Of a DNA stretch of 64,000 bases, positions 17,007-26,591 are shown piece by piece; position 1 is the stretch's first letter, and each line of letters starts with the position of its first letter. Position numbers and translations under genes: made by a program. The DNA comes from Aedoeadaptatus acetigenes (lineage in GTDB: Bacteria > Bacillota > Clostridia > Tissierellales > Peptoniphilaceae), in contig NZ_JAOQJD010000012.1 of assembly GCF_025566985.1 (NCBI RefSeq), positions 1-64,000 of the forward strand. Direction: 5' to 3'. The notes beneath the pieces were generated by a model. That model was not told where the DNA came from. It saw only the letters and a program-made list of their open reading frames with translations, and ran no database searches.

Positions 17007-18728
17007 ATGGATCTAATAAAACAATATGTAAAAAAGAGAAAAGGCCCATATTTTATGTCAATCTTACTGGCAATAATTGGAGTAGTGGCTGGTCTTTTTT
17101 CCTATATTTTTATGGCGAAAATTATTGTGAATTTGATTAATGGCATAAGGGATATGAGCTTATACACTCCACTATGCATAAATATTTTAATAACATTTGT
17201 TATTAAAGAAGTGGCAGCAGGAATATCAACAAGTATTTCCCATACGGCAACCTTTAATTCATTAGGAGAAATAAGAAATGATATTTCCAAAAAATTATTT
17301 AAGATGCCATTGGGAGATGTATTATCAAGATCTTCAGGGGAATTTAAAAATATAATTGTTGAGCAAGTTGATTCTATGGAAACATCCCTTGCCCACTTAG
17401 TGCCAGAATTTACTGCAAACTTAGTAGGACCTGTTCTATTATTTATTTATATGTTTACCTTAGATTGGCGATTGACCTTGCTATCACTAATTCCATTTGT
17501 GGTGGGAATGGCTACCATGATGTCTGTTATGAATGCTCATTATAAAGAAATGTTTGGAAAGTCAGTTGCCATTGGTCAACATATGAATAATTCTATTGTC
17601 GAGTATATAAATGGGATTGAAGTAATAAAGACCTTTAATCAAAGCGAATCATCTTATAAAAAATACGCTGATGCAGTTTATGACAATGCAAGCTTTTATT
17701 ATAACTGGATGGGTGAATCTATGAATAGGGTTGCCATAGGTAGATTACTTTCTCCTATGGGAATTATTACAATCATACCCTTTGGGATTTTATTTTATAT
17801 AAATGGAAGTATTGATTTAGGAAATTTAATTACCTTAATCGTCTTATCCTTTGCTACGGTTTCTAGCATTTTAAAAATCATGAACTATATGGATGATATG
17901 TCAAGAATATCAACTATAACTTCTGAAATAGGAAAAATTTTAGATTCAAGAGAGTTAGAAAATATTGACAAGGGAGAAAAAATAGAATCCTATAATATAG
18001 AACTTCAAGACGTCGACTTTTCTTACGATGGAAAAAAGAAAGTCATTGATAATCTTTCTATGGAAATAAAAGAATCTTCTGTTTCAGCCCTCGTTGGACC
18101 TTCTGGATCAGGTAAATCTACTATAGCAAAACTCATTGCTGGATTTTGGAATGTAGATAGTGGATCTATTAAAATTGGCGGAGTAGAAACAAAAGATGTG
18201 TCGCTCGAAAACTTGTCTTCACTTATTTCTTTTGTATCCCAAGACAATTTCCTATTTGATATGACTATAAAGGAAAATATTAGGCTTGGAAATAAGAATG
18301 CCTCTGACGAAGAAATTATAGATGTATGTAAAAAATCTGCCTGCCATGATTTTATTATGAATCTATCTAATGGTTATGATACAAGAGTTGGCGAAGGTGG
18401 AGGTCATCTATCTGGAGGAGAAAGACAAAGAATATCTATTGCTCGTGCCATGCTAAAGAATGCACCAATCGTAATTTTAGATGAAGCAACTTCTTATATA
18501 GATCCTGAAAATGAAGCTCTCATACAAAACGCCTTGGCAAATCTGGTTAAGGGTAAAACTTTAATCATAATCGCTCATAGGCTAAAGACAATTGTTGATG
18601 CAGATAGGATATTTGTTATTAAAGATGGCAAATTAAATTCTTATGGTACTCATGAAGAACTATTAAAGTCATCAGAACTTTATAAGGAAATGTATGCTGC
18701 AAATTTAAGGGGTGATGAAAATGCTTAA
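17007..18728 (+). CDS. ABC transporter, fused membrane and ATPase domains (first half-transporter)
   Basis: This 573-residue half-transporter has about six membrane helices (1-300) and a C-terminal ATPase with Walker A GPSGSGKST, signature LSGGERQRIS, Walker B IVILDEATSYID and switch histidine IAHR. The chosen start is ATG 17007 with AAGGAGGGG upstream; TTG 17004 is also in frame. It forms a heterodimer with the next gene. Paired exporters of this kind next to metal importers occur in siderophore or metallophore systems (YbtPQ/IrtAB-like), some of which import despite the exporter fold. Function here is inferred. Confidence 0.85.
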   Translation: MDLIKQYVKKRKGPYFMSILLAIIGVVAGLFSYIFMAKIIVNLINGIRDMSLYTPLCINILITFVIKEVAAGISTSISHTATFNSLGEIRNDISKKLFKMPLGDVLSRSSGEFKNIIVEQVDSMETSLAHLVPEFTANLVGPVLLFIYMFTLDWRLTLLSLIPFVVGMATMMSVMNAHYKEMFGKSVAIGQHMNNSIVEYINGIEVIKTFNQSESSYKKYADAVYDNASFYYNWMGESMNRVAIGRLLSPMGIITIIPFGILFYINGSIDLGNLITLIVLSFATVSSILKIMNYMDDMSRISTITSEIGKILDSRELENIDKGEKIESYNIELQDVDFSYDGKKKVIDNLSMEIKESSVSALVGPSGSGKSTIAKLIAGFWNVDSGSIKIGGVETKDVSLENLSSLISFVSQDNFLFDMTIKENIRLGNKNASDEEIIDVCKKSACHDFIMNLSNGYDTRVGEGGGHLSGGERQRISIARAMLKNAPIVILDEATSYIDPENEALIQNALANLVKGKTLIIIAHRLKTIVDADRIFVIKDGKLNSYGTHEELLKSSELYKEMYAANLRGDENA

Positions 18729-20457
18729 TGTGTTTAAAAAGATATGGAATTTTTCAAAAGAAGAACAGGTATATATTAAGAAATCTATTCTCGCTGGATT
18801 TTTGCACGCAGTATTTAATGCCCTTGAGTTTGGTGCAATTTACTATATGCTAGTAAATATATTTTCTAAAACTTTAGATTATAAGGCTATCTTTGTTTGT
18901 CTTGGAATATTAGTTATATCCCTTGCTGGAAAGATAATGACACAAAAATCATCACAAATGGCACAAACACACGCTGGATATTTTATGGCAGCTCATAAGA
19001 GGATAGAAATAGGAGAAAAAATAAAAAGAGTTCCTATGGGTTTCTTTTCAAGCTTTTCACTTGGAAGATTAACTACTATTGCTACATCTTCACTTTCCCA
19101 AGCAGAAATGTGGGTGCCTATGCTTTTGGTTCTTGTACTTGGTGGAGTTTTAAATACTTTAGTCTTTGTTCTTGGAACTTTAATTTTTAACGTAAAGGTA
19201 GGACTGGTTGCTGTAGCAGGTGTGGTAGTATTTTTCATCGTTACATCAATGATGGAGAAAAAATCATCAGCTAATGCAGACAAAATGACAGAAACACAAA
19301 CAAGACTTACAAAAGAAGTATTAGCAACTTTACAAGGAATGCAGGTTATAAAATCCTATAATCTTGGTGGAGAAAATAACAGAGCTTTAAGAAAGTCTAT
19401 AAAAGATACATCAAATATACTTTTAGATTTAGAAATATCTGTAGCACCTTACACAGTTATCCAAAGAATTGTAATGGGAATAACAACAGTAGCTATGGTC
19501 TATGTATCATTAAAATTAAATTTATCTGGTGAACTTCCACTTGCTGAAACAATTCTTATGATTATGGCATCATTTATTATCTTTGAAGGCTTAATCGGGG
19601 CAGGATCAAACATGGCAATCCTAAGAGCTTGCGAAAATGCCATAGATTCTGTAGGTTTTATCGACTCTATGCCTGATATGAGAGAAGGTAGTATTGCAGA
19701 GCCTATAAAAAATCATGATATAGTCTTTAAAAATGTAAGCTTTTCTTATGATGATAGACCAATTTTAAAAAATGTATCAGCAGAGATAAAAGAAAATACC
19801 ATGACTGCCATAGTTGGTCCATCTGGATCTGGTAAAACAACATTTTGTAATCTAATAGCGAGATTTTGGGATGTAAATTCTGGAGAAATTTTAATTGGTG
19901 GAAAGAATATTAAGGATTATAAGATAGAAAACCTTATGAATTCAATTTCCATGGTATTTCAAGACGTCTATCTCTTCGAAGACACTATTGAAAACAATAT
20001 AAAATTTGGAAAACAAAATGCAAGCCATGAAGAGGTTGTAGAAGCTGCAAAGAAGGCGAGGTGCCATGAATTTATAGAAGCTTTACCAGAAGGATATGAC
20101 ACTATTATTGGGGAAGGTGGAGCAAGCCTATCTGGTGGAGAAAAACAAAGAATCTCCATAGCCAGAGCTATGCTAAAAGATGCGGACATCATAATCTTTG
20201 ATGAAGCCACAGCAAGCATAGATCCAGAAAATGAAGATAAGCTTAAAGAAGCAATAGAATCATTAACAAAGAATAAGACAGTAATAATGATTGCTCATAG
20301 GTTAAAGACAATTAGAAATGCTGACCAGATTTTAGTCTTAAAAGATGGAGAAATAGTAGAACGTGGAAATCACGAAGAACTGATTAAAAATAATGGACTT
20401 TATTCTGACCTTATAAATGCAAAAGCTAAGGCGGAATCGTGGAAATTAAATAATTGA
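18721..20457 (+). CDS. ABC transporter, fused membrane and ATPase domains (second half-transporter)
   Basis: This 578-residue partner of the preceding gene has the same layout: membrane domain, then Walker A GPSGSGKTT, signature LSGGEKQRIS, Walker B IIIFDEATASID and switch IAHR. Both ATPase sites look intact. ATG 18721 lies about eight bases after GGGG and overlaps the previous stop. It ends the operon that begins with the TetR gene, followed closely by a terminator. Confidence 0.85.
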   Translation: MLNVFKKIWNFSKEEQVYIKKSILAGFLHAVFNALEFGAIYYMLVNIFSKTLDYKAIFVCLGILVISLAGKIMTQKSSQMAQTHAGYFMAAHKRIEIGEKIKRVPMGFFSSFSLGRLTTIATSSLSQAEMWVPMLLVLVLGGVLNTLVFVLGTLIFNVKVGLVAVAGVVVFFIVTSMMEKKSSANADKMTETQTRLTKEVLATLQGMQVIKSYNLGGENNRALRKSIKDTSNILLDLEISVAPYTVIQRIVMGITTVAMVYVSLKLNLSGELPLAETILMIMASFIIFEGLIGAGSNMAILRACENAIDSVGFIDSMPDMREGSIAEPIKNHDIVFKNVSFSYDDRPILKNVSAEIKENTMTAIVGPSGSGKTTFCNLIARFWDVNSGEILIGGKNIKDYKIENLMNSISMVFQDVYLFEDTIENNIKFGKQNASHEEVVEAAKKARCHEFIEALPEGYDTIIGEGGASLSGGEKQRISIARAMLKDADIIIFDEATASIDPENEDKLKEAIESLTKNKTVIMIAHRLKTIRNADQILVLKDGEIVERGNHEELIKNNGLYSDLINAKAKAESWKLNN

Positions 20458-20500
20458 TAGAAAGAAATATTAAAGTCTTTGAACAGGAAAATTTAGATTA

Positions 20501-20538
20501 GAGGATTTATGTCTAGTAGCATAAGTCCTCATTTTTTT
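20501..20538 (+). terminator. Terminator of the transporter operon
   Basis: GAGGATTTATG pairs with CATAAGTCCTC and is followed by seven T residues. Confidence 0.82.
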
Positions 20539-20613
20539 ATGCTTAAATTAATCATTGAAACTCAAAAATATTATAGAAAAATAAAAATTCTGGTTACCAA
20601 AGAGGGCAAATTT

Positions 20614-20627
20614 CACTTTATAAAGTG
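20614..20627. promoter_or_regulatory. Perfect 14-bp palindrome upstream of the recombination genes
   Basis: CACTTTATAAAGTG reads the same on both strands and lies about 140 bases before the small SHOCT-like gene. It could be an operator for a regulator of excision, or part of an attachment or resolution site. The rest of 20.54-20.76 kb shows no coding signal. Confidence 0.35.
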
Positions 20628-20767
20628 AGGGGTATTTTGTCATCTTGCTATAAAAACAAAAATACTTTGAAGTGCCAATATTCTTGAAGTTGCTTATGTG
20701 GAATTAGCACATTTCAGATTTAATCCACTTATCAAGGTAAAAAAATCAACTTATATAGGAGGTTAAA

Positions 20768-20905
20768 ATGCAAGCAATAAAGATTTATAGTATAAGACTT
20801 GCAATGTTATGTAGACTTTATGATCTTAAATTAATTAATGATAAGGAATACACAAAAATAAAAAATAGAATAGAAAATGATTATAAGAAGATGAATAGAA
20901 AGTAG
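20768..20905 (+). CDS. Small SHOCT-like protein upstream of the recombinase
   Basis: This 45-residue basic protein (MQAIKIYSIRLAMLCRLYDL...) starts at ATG 20768 with a strong AGGAGG RBS. The segment LCRLYDLKLINDKEYTKIK resembles the SHOCT motif, a short helical oligomerisation element seen in mobile-element proteins. It lies 55 bases before the serine recombinase and probably shares its transcript. It may be a recombination directionality or accessory factor; this is inference. Confidence 0.6.
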   Translation: MQAIKIYSIRLAMLCRLYDLKLINDKEYTKIKNRIENDYKKMNRK

Positions 20906-20960
20906 TTAATCTTGTGATATAATAACACTGTAGAAAGATACAAAATGGGAAGGAGGTAAA

Positions 20961-22748
20961 ATGAATACTAAAGTAAAATTAATAAAAGCTTCAAATACAG
21001 GAGCTAGAAATAGAAATGCACTAGATTTAGAATTAAAACGAGTTGCAGCATATTGCCGAGTTAGCACTGATAGTAAAGACCAACTTGAATCATATAAATC
21101 GCAAGTTGATTATTATACAAATCTAATAAAAAATAATAAAAACTGGACTTTGGCTGGTATATATGCAGATGAAGCAACAACAGGAACAACTGCAACTAAA
21201 AGAGCTGATTTCATGAGACTAATTAGTGATTGTCAAAATGGAGATATAGACATGATAATTACTAAATCTATATCAAGATTTGCTAGAAACACATTAGATA
21301 CTTTGAAATATGTAAGGCTTCTAAAGGAAAATAACGTTGGTGTAGTATTTGAAGAAGAAAATATAGATACTTTGACAATGGATGGAGAGCTATTACTAAC
21401 AATATTAAGTTCAGTAGCTCAACAAGAAGTAGAAAATACCTCAGCCCATGTGAAAAAAGGACTGAAAATGAAAATGGAAAAAGGGGAGCTTATTGGCTTT
21501 CAAGGTTGCCTTGGATATGATTATGACCCTATAACAAAAAGCATCTCTATAAATGAAGAAGAAGCTAAAATTGTCAGATACATCTTTAAAAGATATTTAG
21601 AGGGCAATGGAGGGTCAGTTATTGGTAGGGAACTAGAAGAACAAGGATACCTCACCCCTAGAGGTAAAACAAAATGGTCTGATACTACAGTGTTAGGAAT
21701 AATTAAGAATGAAAAGTATATTGGCGATATACTAATGGGAAAGACCTTCACAGTTGATCCCATAACAAAAAGAAGACTAGCAAACTTTGGTGAATCTGAT
21801 AAATATCACATTGAAAATCATCACGAGCCAATTATATCAAAAGAAGATTTTGAAAAGGCACAAGAGATTAGACTTAGGAGGGCACAAAATAGAAACACCA
21901 TTGCTAATAAGGATAGAAAAAGAGAGAAACTATCAAGGCAATATGCTTTTTCAAGTATGCTTGAATGTGGATTTTGTGGTGAAATACTTTCAAGAAGAAC
22001 ATGGCACACTAGTTCAATTTATAAAAAAATTAACTGGCAATGTGTAAAGTCAACTAAAAAAGGTAAAAAATATTGCCCTCATTCAAAAGGAATACAAGAA
22101 GCAGCAATAGAAAAAGCTTTTGTTGAAAGCTATAGGCAATTATGCCATGCAGATTCAACAGTAATAGATGACTTTTTAAAAATTGTAGAAGAAGAAATAA
22201 ATGATAATACTTTAGTCAAAGATTTGAAAAAGTTAGAAAACCAATTAAACAGAATCATTAGTCAAGAAAGAAAGTTAGTTGATCTTCATTTAGAAGATAG
22301 TATAGACGAAGAAGTTTATGCTAAAAAATATAAAAAACTTACAAAACAAAAAGAAGAATTACTTGATGAAAAGAAAACACTAGAGCTAACTATCAAAGAT
22401 GAAAACTCTATTAAAGAAAGACTAAAGCAATTTAAAAAGGTCTTAGAAAACAAAGAAATTATAGAGGAATTTAGTAGAACAGTATTTGAAAGCATAGTTC
22501 ATAAAGTTGTGGTGGGCAGAATTGACAAAGACGGAACAGTCCATCCATATGACCTAACATTCTATTTCAAAACAGGAGTTAAAGATAGTCAAGATTCAAA
22601 TAACTTTAAAGATAAAAGAAAAAATGCCAAAGACAATGACATTAATAAATTGTGTTCCTACAAGAATGACGAGGATAAAAAATTATGTTCCCAAGCAAAA
22701 GACAACGCATGTGGAGGCTGTATGTTTGATGTCAAGAAAATAAGATAA
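20961..22748 (+). CDS. Large serine recombinase
   Basis: This 595-residue integrase has the resolvase N-terminal domain with catalytic Ser in YCRVSTDS (about 31-38) and the conserved SRFARNTLD arginine block. A 'recombinase' domain follows (GCLGYDYD...VGIIKNEKY-like core), then a zinc ribbon (CGFCGE...CVKSTKKGKKYCPH) and a long coiled coil (about 410-500). Large serine recombinases integrate and excise elements at short sites. It is the only recombinase in the island, so it is the best candidate for inserting all or part of it at the rlmD 3' end. RBS AGGAGG; start ATG 20961. Confidence 0.9.
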   Translation: MNTKVKLIKASNTGARNRNALDLELKRVAAYCRVSTDSKDQLESYKSQVDYYTNLIKNNKNWTLAGIYADEATTGTTATKRADFMRLISDCQNGDIDMIITKSISRFARNTLDTLKYVRLLKENNVGVVFEEENIDTLTMDGELLLTILSSVAQQEVENTSAHVKKGLKMKMEKGELIGFQGCLGYDYDPITKSISINEEEAKIVRYIFKRYLEGNGGSVIGRELEEQGYLTPRGKTKWSDTTVLGIIKNEKYIGDILMGKTFTVDPITKRRLANFGESDKYHIENHHEPIISKEDFEKAQEIRLRRAQNRNTIANKDRKREKLSRQYAFSSMLECGFCGEILSRRTWHTSSIYKKINWQCVKSTKKGKKYCPHSKGIQEAAIEKAFVESYRQLCHADSTVIDDFLKIVEEEINDNTLVKDLKKLENQLNRIISQERKLVDLHLEDSIDEEVYAKKYKKLTKQKEELLDEKKTLELTIKDENSIKERLKQFKKVLENKEIIEEFSRTVFESIVHKVVVGRIDKDGTVHPYDLTFYFKTGVKDSQDSNNFKDKRKNAKDNDINKLCSYKNDEDKKLCSQAKDNACGGCMFDVKKIR

Positions 22749-22761
22749 GATAAGATAAGAT
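22738..22761 (+). repeat. Short TAAGA tandem repeat at the recombinase stop
   Basis: Four to five consecutive copies of TAAGA overlap and follow the recombinase stop codon. It is a simple microrepeat and may vary between strains; no function is claimed. Confidence 0.7.
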
Positions 22762-22826
<65 letters not shown>

Positions 22827-22991
22827 ATTTGAAAAATACCCTGCGGGAACATTTCAAGTGTAGATTATTGCAGGGTGTGTAGACACTATGTATATTTTAG
22901 GGGGAGTGAACAGGATAGATAATATCAGGCTACTTATCATATAATAAAAACGATATAACAGTAATTAGGTTGAATTAAGGAGGTAATTATA

Positions 22992-23453
22992 ATGAGTCCT
23001 TTAGTTGTATATTATTCATATTCAGGAACAACAAGAAGATTAGCAGAAGATATCGCATTGATTACTGATGGAGATTTGAGAGAGCTGAAGCCACAAAAGC
23101 CTTATTCATTCTCATATAATACAGCTGTAAAAGAAGTGAGAGAAGAAATTGAAAAAGGATATTGCCCACCTCTTATTCAAGGGGCAGAAACTATTGAAAA
23201 TGCGGAGGTGGTTTTTATTGGTTCTCCTAATTGGCTTAAAACTTTTGCCCCACCCGTGCTATCGTTTTTAAGAACGGTTGATTTAAGTGGAAAGACAATT
23301 ATTCCGTTTTGCACGCATGGCGGAGGTGGTTTTGGGAGAATGATTGAAGATTACAAAAAGGAATGTAAGAATTCAATTATTAAAGATGGAATAGCGTTAA
23401 AAGGAGATTACAGTTTTGATGAACTAAAAACATGGTTAGATAGTAATTTATGA
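22992..23453 (+). CDS. Flavodoxin-fold protein
   Basis: This 153-residue cytoplasmic protein has an N-terminal phosphate-binding loop (YYSYSGTTRRLAEDI), IGSPNW and the late FCTHGGGGFGRM glycine-rich segment typical of FMN-binding flavodoxin_4-type proteins. It likely carries electrons or acts as a small FMN-dependent reductase. RBS AAGGAGG precedes ATG 22992. It is followed by an AraC/GyrI regulator and then by a decayed rlmD 3' end, making it the first small passenger after the recombinase. Confidence 0.85.
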   Translation: MSPLVVYYSYSGTTRRLAEDIALITDGDLRELKPQKPYSFSYNTAVKEVREEIEKGYCPPLIQGAETIENAEVVFIGSPNWLKTFAPPVLSFLRTVDLSGKTIIPFCTHGGGGFGRMIEDYKKECKNSIIKDGIALKGDYSFDELKTWLDSNL

Positions 23454-23587
23454 ATCCCTGTTTATTAAGTCTAGCAAAGTATAAGTTTATAAGAGATAAA
23501 ACCTATAAAACTTGTACAGATATTTTAGGGTAGGAAAAGAAATCTTCCTCTATACTAAAATTAACCGAAAGAAAGGGAGGAATCGAA

Positions 23588-24454
23588 ATGAATATTATCA
23601 AGTCGTTTAACAATACGATTGATTATCTTGAAACAGTTCTTGATGATGAAATTGACGAAAAGAAAGTAGCACAGCTATCCGGATATTCGTATTCGATGTT
23701 TAGTCGCTTGTTTTCTATTCTGACCGAAACAACGCTTTCAGAATATTTAAGAAGCAGAAGATTAACAGAAGCTGCCGTTATCTTAAGAGATACGGATGAA
23801 AAGATTATAGATCTTGCTTTAAAATTCGGATATGAGTCGTCGGATTCGTTTGGGACAGCTTTTAAGAATTTTCATGGATTTACTCCTTCTGAGGTAAGAA
23901 ACGGTAAACCGTTCAAATTAGTTTCACGAGTGCAATTAGCATTAATTGTAAAAGGAGGAAGAAGCATGAACATTACAATTCAAAAGAAAAAAGCATTTAC
24001 GGTTGCAGGTGTAAATGAACAAAACATCAATTCATCATTATGTTCAAGTATATGGGGAAAATTATTTTCTAGGGTTAGCCATGAAGAGATGTCAAAATTA
24101 GGGACAGGAGAATCTGTTGGGGTTTGCCACGATATATTAACCCTTGATAACCATGATGCCTTAGAAGCTAATACAATTAACTATATGGCCGGCTATATTG
24201 TTAATGATGTGGATAAAGCAAGAAGCATGGGTTTAGATATTTTGGAAGTGGAAGAAGCAGATTATGCTGTTGTAGAATTAATAGGATCTGTTCCGGATTG
24301 TATTCATAACGGATGGAAATATGCGATGGAAGTTTTCTTCCCTGAGCATGGTTATGTCCATTCAGGAAAACCTGACTTTGAATATTATTATGAAGGTGAT
24401 ATGAATAGCAAAGACTATAAAATGGAACTTTGGATTCCGATAACTAAAGCTTAA
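23588..24454 (+). CDS. AraC-family regulator with GyrI-like effector domain
   Basis: This 288-residue protein has two helix-turn-helix motifs at the N-terminus (KKVAQLSGYSYSMFSRLFS and IIDLALKFGYESSDSFGTAFKNFHGFTPSEVR, about 25-105). The C-terminal GyrI-like domain (about 130-285, ending KDYKMELWIPI) binds small molecules in multidrug regulators. It probably controls itself and the adjacent flavodoxin gene. It ends 23 bases before the hairpin that opens the 198-bp repeat copy A. Confidence 0.85.
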   Translation: MNIIKSFNNTIDYLETVLDDEIDEKKVAQLSGYSYSMFSRLFSILTETTLSEYLRSRRLTEAAVILRDTDEKIIDLALKFGYESSDSFGTAFKNFHGFTPSEVRNGKPFKLVSRVQLALIVKGGRSMNITIQKKKAFTVAGVNEQNINSSLCSSIWGKLFSRVSHEEMSKLGTGESVGVCHDILTLDNHDALEANTINYMAGYIVNDVDKARSMGLDILEVEEADYAVVELIGSVPDCIHNGWKYAMEVFFPEHGYVHSGKPDFEYYYEGDMNSKDYKMELWIPITKA

Positions 24455-24477
24455 AAAATCCCAGTCTGTCTATCTGA

Positions 24478-24675
24478 AACCTTTTAACGATAGTTTCTAC
24501 CTATCGTTAAAAGGTTCATTGATAAGTTTCCACATACGAACAGGTCAACAAGACATACTTAGTGTTCACTCGTTTCATGTGGAGGCCATTGCGCTTCTTG
24601 TAAAAGGATAAGGTCTTGATCATGCCGAGAATCTCCAAGAAAAGCGCCCGCCGGGGTGATTCGATTGGCAAGATT
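24478..24675 (+). repeat. 198-bp repeat, copy A, containing an rlmD 3'-end relic
   Basis: It opens with a perfect 16-bp hairpin, AACCTTTTAACGATAG (24478-24493) and CTATCGTTAAAAGGTT (24501-24516). Bases 24552-24611 read DILSVHSFHVEAIALLVKG then stop, similar to the RlmD C-terminus (FPxTxHVETxALL). The rest (24612-24675) matches copy B at 27.57-27.77 kb closely, including GCGCCCGCCGGGG. The hairpin may also end transcription of the AraC gene. The minus strand is also open across part of the repeat, but no known protein was recognised. Confidence 0.8.
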
Positions 24676-24680
24676 CGACG

Positions 24681-24992
24681 GCTGAGGCCATTGCGCTTTT
24701 GTCCAAACTCGATGTCGATAAGCATATAGACGTTGAAATTGAGCTGGATGAGCTTGATTTGACCAGTGCTGAAAGTAAGGCAACATATGCTCAAATCAAA
24801 GAATATGTTTGGAATAAATTTGAATTAAAAGTTCCGACATTATATATTGCACAGATAAAAAGGACATGTGGAATAGAATTACGAGAACATTACAACAAGT
24901 CTAAAAAGGAGAAACAAATTATTCCACAGTGTACACCTGAAAAAGAAGAAGCCATCATGGATGCTTTGAGACACTTCAAAATGATTGAATAG
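24681..24992 (+). pseudogene. Detached C-terminal tail of an RlmD-like methyltransferase
   Basis: The open frame reads AEAIALLSKLDVDKHIDVEI, i.e. the RlmD end (HVETxxLLS) continuing into a longer tail: MDELDLTSAESKATY-like residues, IKEYVWNKFELKVPTLYIAQIKRTCGI and QCTPEKEEAIMDALRHFKMI. To my knowledge this tail occurs in many Clostridia as a C-terminal extension or element-encoded replacement end of the rRNA methyltransferase. The catalytic domain is absent, so the fragment cannot methylate. It abuts repeat copy A. An internal ATG at 24699 gives a 97-residue frame, but it has no RBS. Confidence 0.7.
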
Positions 24993-25142
24993 AAAAGAAT
25001 GACAGCCTATGACTCTCAGCATTTATGACATTTCTACTTGGTATAGGAACAGCTATTATTCCTCTCTTACGAGGTATCAATTAGAAAATAGGCTCAATAT
25101 AAAGATTAATAGGATCCTTATTATATTTAAAGGAGAGTTGAA

Positions 25143-25760
25143 ATGATTGATAAAAGAAATGAAAAATTTTGGGATAAATTTGCTAAGCTATATGCTCCTT
25201 TCATGAAAAAAGACAAAGGAGTATATGATAAAGTATGCGAATACATTTGTCCTCATTTGAATAAAGACATGGAGGTGCTTGAACTCGCTTGTGGCTCAGG
25301 ACAATTATCGTTTAGTCTTTCAAAGCATACGAAAAGTTGGATCGGTACAGACTTCTCCGAGCAAATGATTCAGGAAGCTAAAAAGCGTGGGGAATACGAA
25401 AATCTTACATTTGAAACAGCCGATGCAACAGCATTACCCTATTCCCATGAAAAATTTGATTGTGTGTTAATTGCTAATGCACTTCATATTATGCCTAAAC
25501 CGGATGAGGCGATGAAAGAAATCTATAGGGTGTTAAAACCGAATGGGATTTTGTTTGCCCCTACTTTTCTATGGAAAGAGGGAAAGCAAAGAAAAATGAT
25601 AAAAAGTTTGATGTCTATTTTAGGATTTAAGATGTATCAAGAATGGGATAAAAAGAAATTTGAAGATTTTACCCATGATTATGGGTTTTCAGTAGTTGAA
25701 ATGAAATTGGTATATGGAGGTCTTGCACCGATTGGTGTGATGATTGCACATAAAAAGTAA
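25143..25760 (+). CDS. Class I SAM-dependent methyltransferase
   Basis: This 205-residue enzyme has the Rossmann motifs MEVLELACGSGQLSF (motif I), TADATALPYSHEKFDCVLI (motif III/IV) and the UbiE/Methyltransf_11 pattern IYRVLKPNGILFAPT. The substrate is unknown; small-molecule or arsenite/tellurite-like methylation is typical of this subgroup. RBS AAAGGAGAG is seven bases before ATG 25143. It lies 57 bases before a membrane protein gene, probably in one operon. Confidence 0.83.
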   Translation: MIDKRNEKFWDKFAKLYAPFMKKDKGVYDKVCEYICPHLNKDMEVLELACGSGQLSFSLSKHTKSWIGTDFSEQMIQEAKKRGEYENLTFETADATALPYSHEKFDCVLIANALHIMPKPDEAMKEIYRVLKPNGILFAPTFLWKEGKQRKMIKSLMSILGFKMYQEWDKKKFEDFTHDYGFSVVEMKLVYGGLAPIGVMIAHKK

Positions 25761-25817
25761 TATTAAATTATTATTTATAAAGTAATATGAATTTAAAAGC
25801 AAAAGGGAGATGATTTT

Positions 25818-26324
25818 ATGGATTTAATACAGGCAATTCTTGTCGGAATTGCTATAGCAGCTATTTTTAACGGTGCAGTGGCTTCTTTGGTACTTATTAA
25901 TCCAAGATTCTTTTTGGATTCTTATCCAAAGGCTATCCAAAAAATAGCTCCGAAACAAATGACAAAGCAAGAGAAAAAGATAAACATGACACTTACTATC
26001 ATTATTGTGGGAGTTTGTTTTATTTATTCAACAATAAGCATTTTACATTCAGGAATCGTTGGCTTTTGGAATATATTTTGGATGGGATACATTCAGTGGA
26101 GTATATTAAATATAGGAGATTTTTTGTTATTGGATTGTCTCTTATTTCAAGGAAAATATAAAGAAAAGATAGTTATTCCGGGAACAGAGGGACACAAAGA
26201 TTATGAGTTTAATAATTGGATGAAACATTTGGCAATTCGAGAACATTTTTTATTAGTTCCATTTTTTCTTGTACCAATTATAGCTACAATTCAAGCTTTG
26301 TTTGTTGGCTTTTTAGGAAGATAA
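25818..26324 (+). CDS. Predicted membrane protein of unknown family
   Basis: This 168-residue protein has about four hydrophobic segments (roughly 5-27, 57-77, 82-105, 140-165), a basic loop (KMTKQEKK-like) and a polar segment (VIPGTEGHKDYEFNNWMKH). I do not recognise the family. It follows the methyltransferase with its own RBS (GGGAGATG), suggesting a shared job. A hairpin at 26377-26402 ends the unit. Confidence 0.65.
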   Translation: MDLIQAILVGIAIAAIFNGAVASLVLINPRFFLDSYPKAIQKIAPKQMTKQEKKINMTLTIIIVGVCFIYSTISILHSGIVGFWNIFWMGYIQWSILNIGDFLLLDCLLFQGKYKEKIVIPGTEGHKDYEFNNWMKHLAIREHFLLVPFFLVPIIATIQALFVGFLGR

Positions 26325-26376
26325 ATTTAGAATTGCATAAACAATTTAATAATTTCATAAGAGATACCATAAGAAC

Positions 26377-26402
26377 AGTAAATCAAATCGGTTTACTATT
26401 TT
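26377..26402 (+). terminator. Probable terminator
   Basis: CAGTAAA pairs with TTTACT over a short loop, then ATTTTTTC. It lies about 50 bases after the membrane protein stop. Confidence 0.6.
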
Positions 26403-26591
26403 TTCTTTGCTCAAAATTAGAAAGAAAGGCGCAACATAGTCAAGTATATGGACACAATTTTTAAATACTTCTTTGCAGCTACACGATAAATATCATGCAA
26501 AATAGCCGAATCAAAAAATGATGAGTGAAACAAAATAAAGATGATCGACCTTATAAAATCAATAGGTTTTGTAGATAAAGGCGCGACGGTA

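Noticed and set aside
24516..24794. Minus-strand frame across repeat copy A as a possible transposase end
   Set aside because: Residues are partly conserved with copy B, but the copies are nearly identical DNA so this is not independent evidence. No known transposase motif was recognised.
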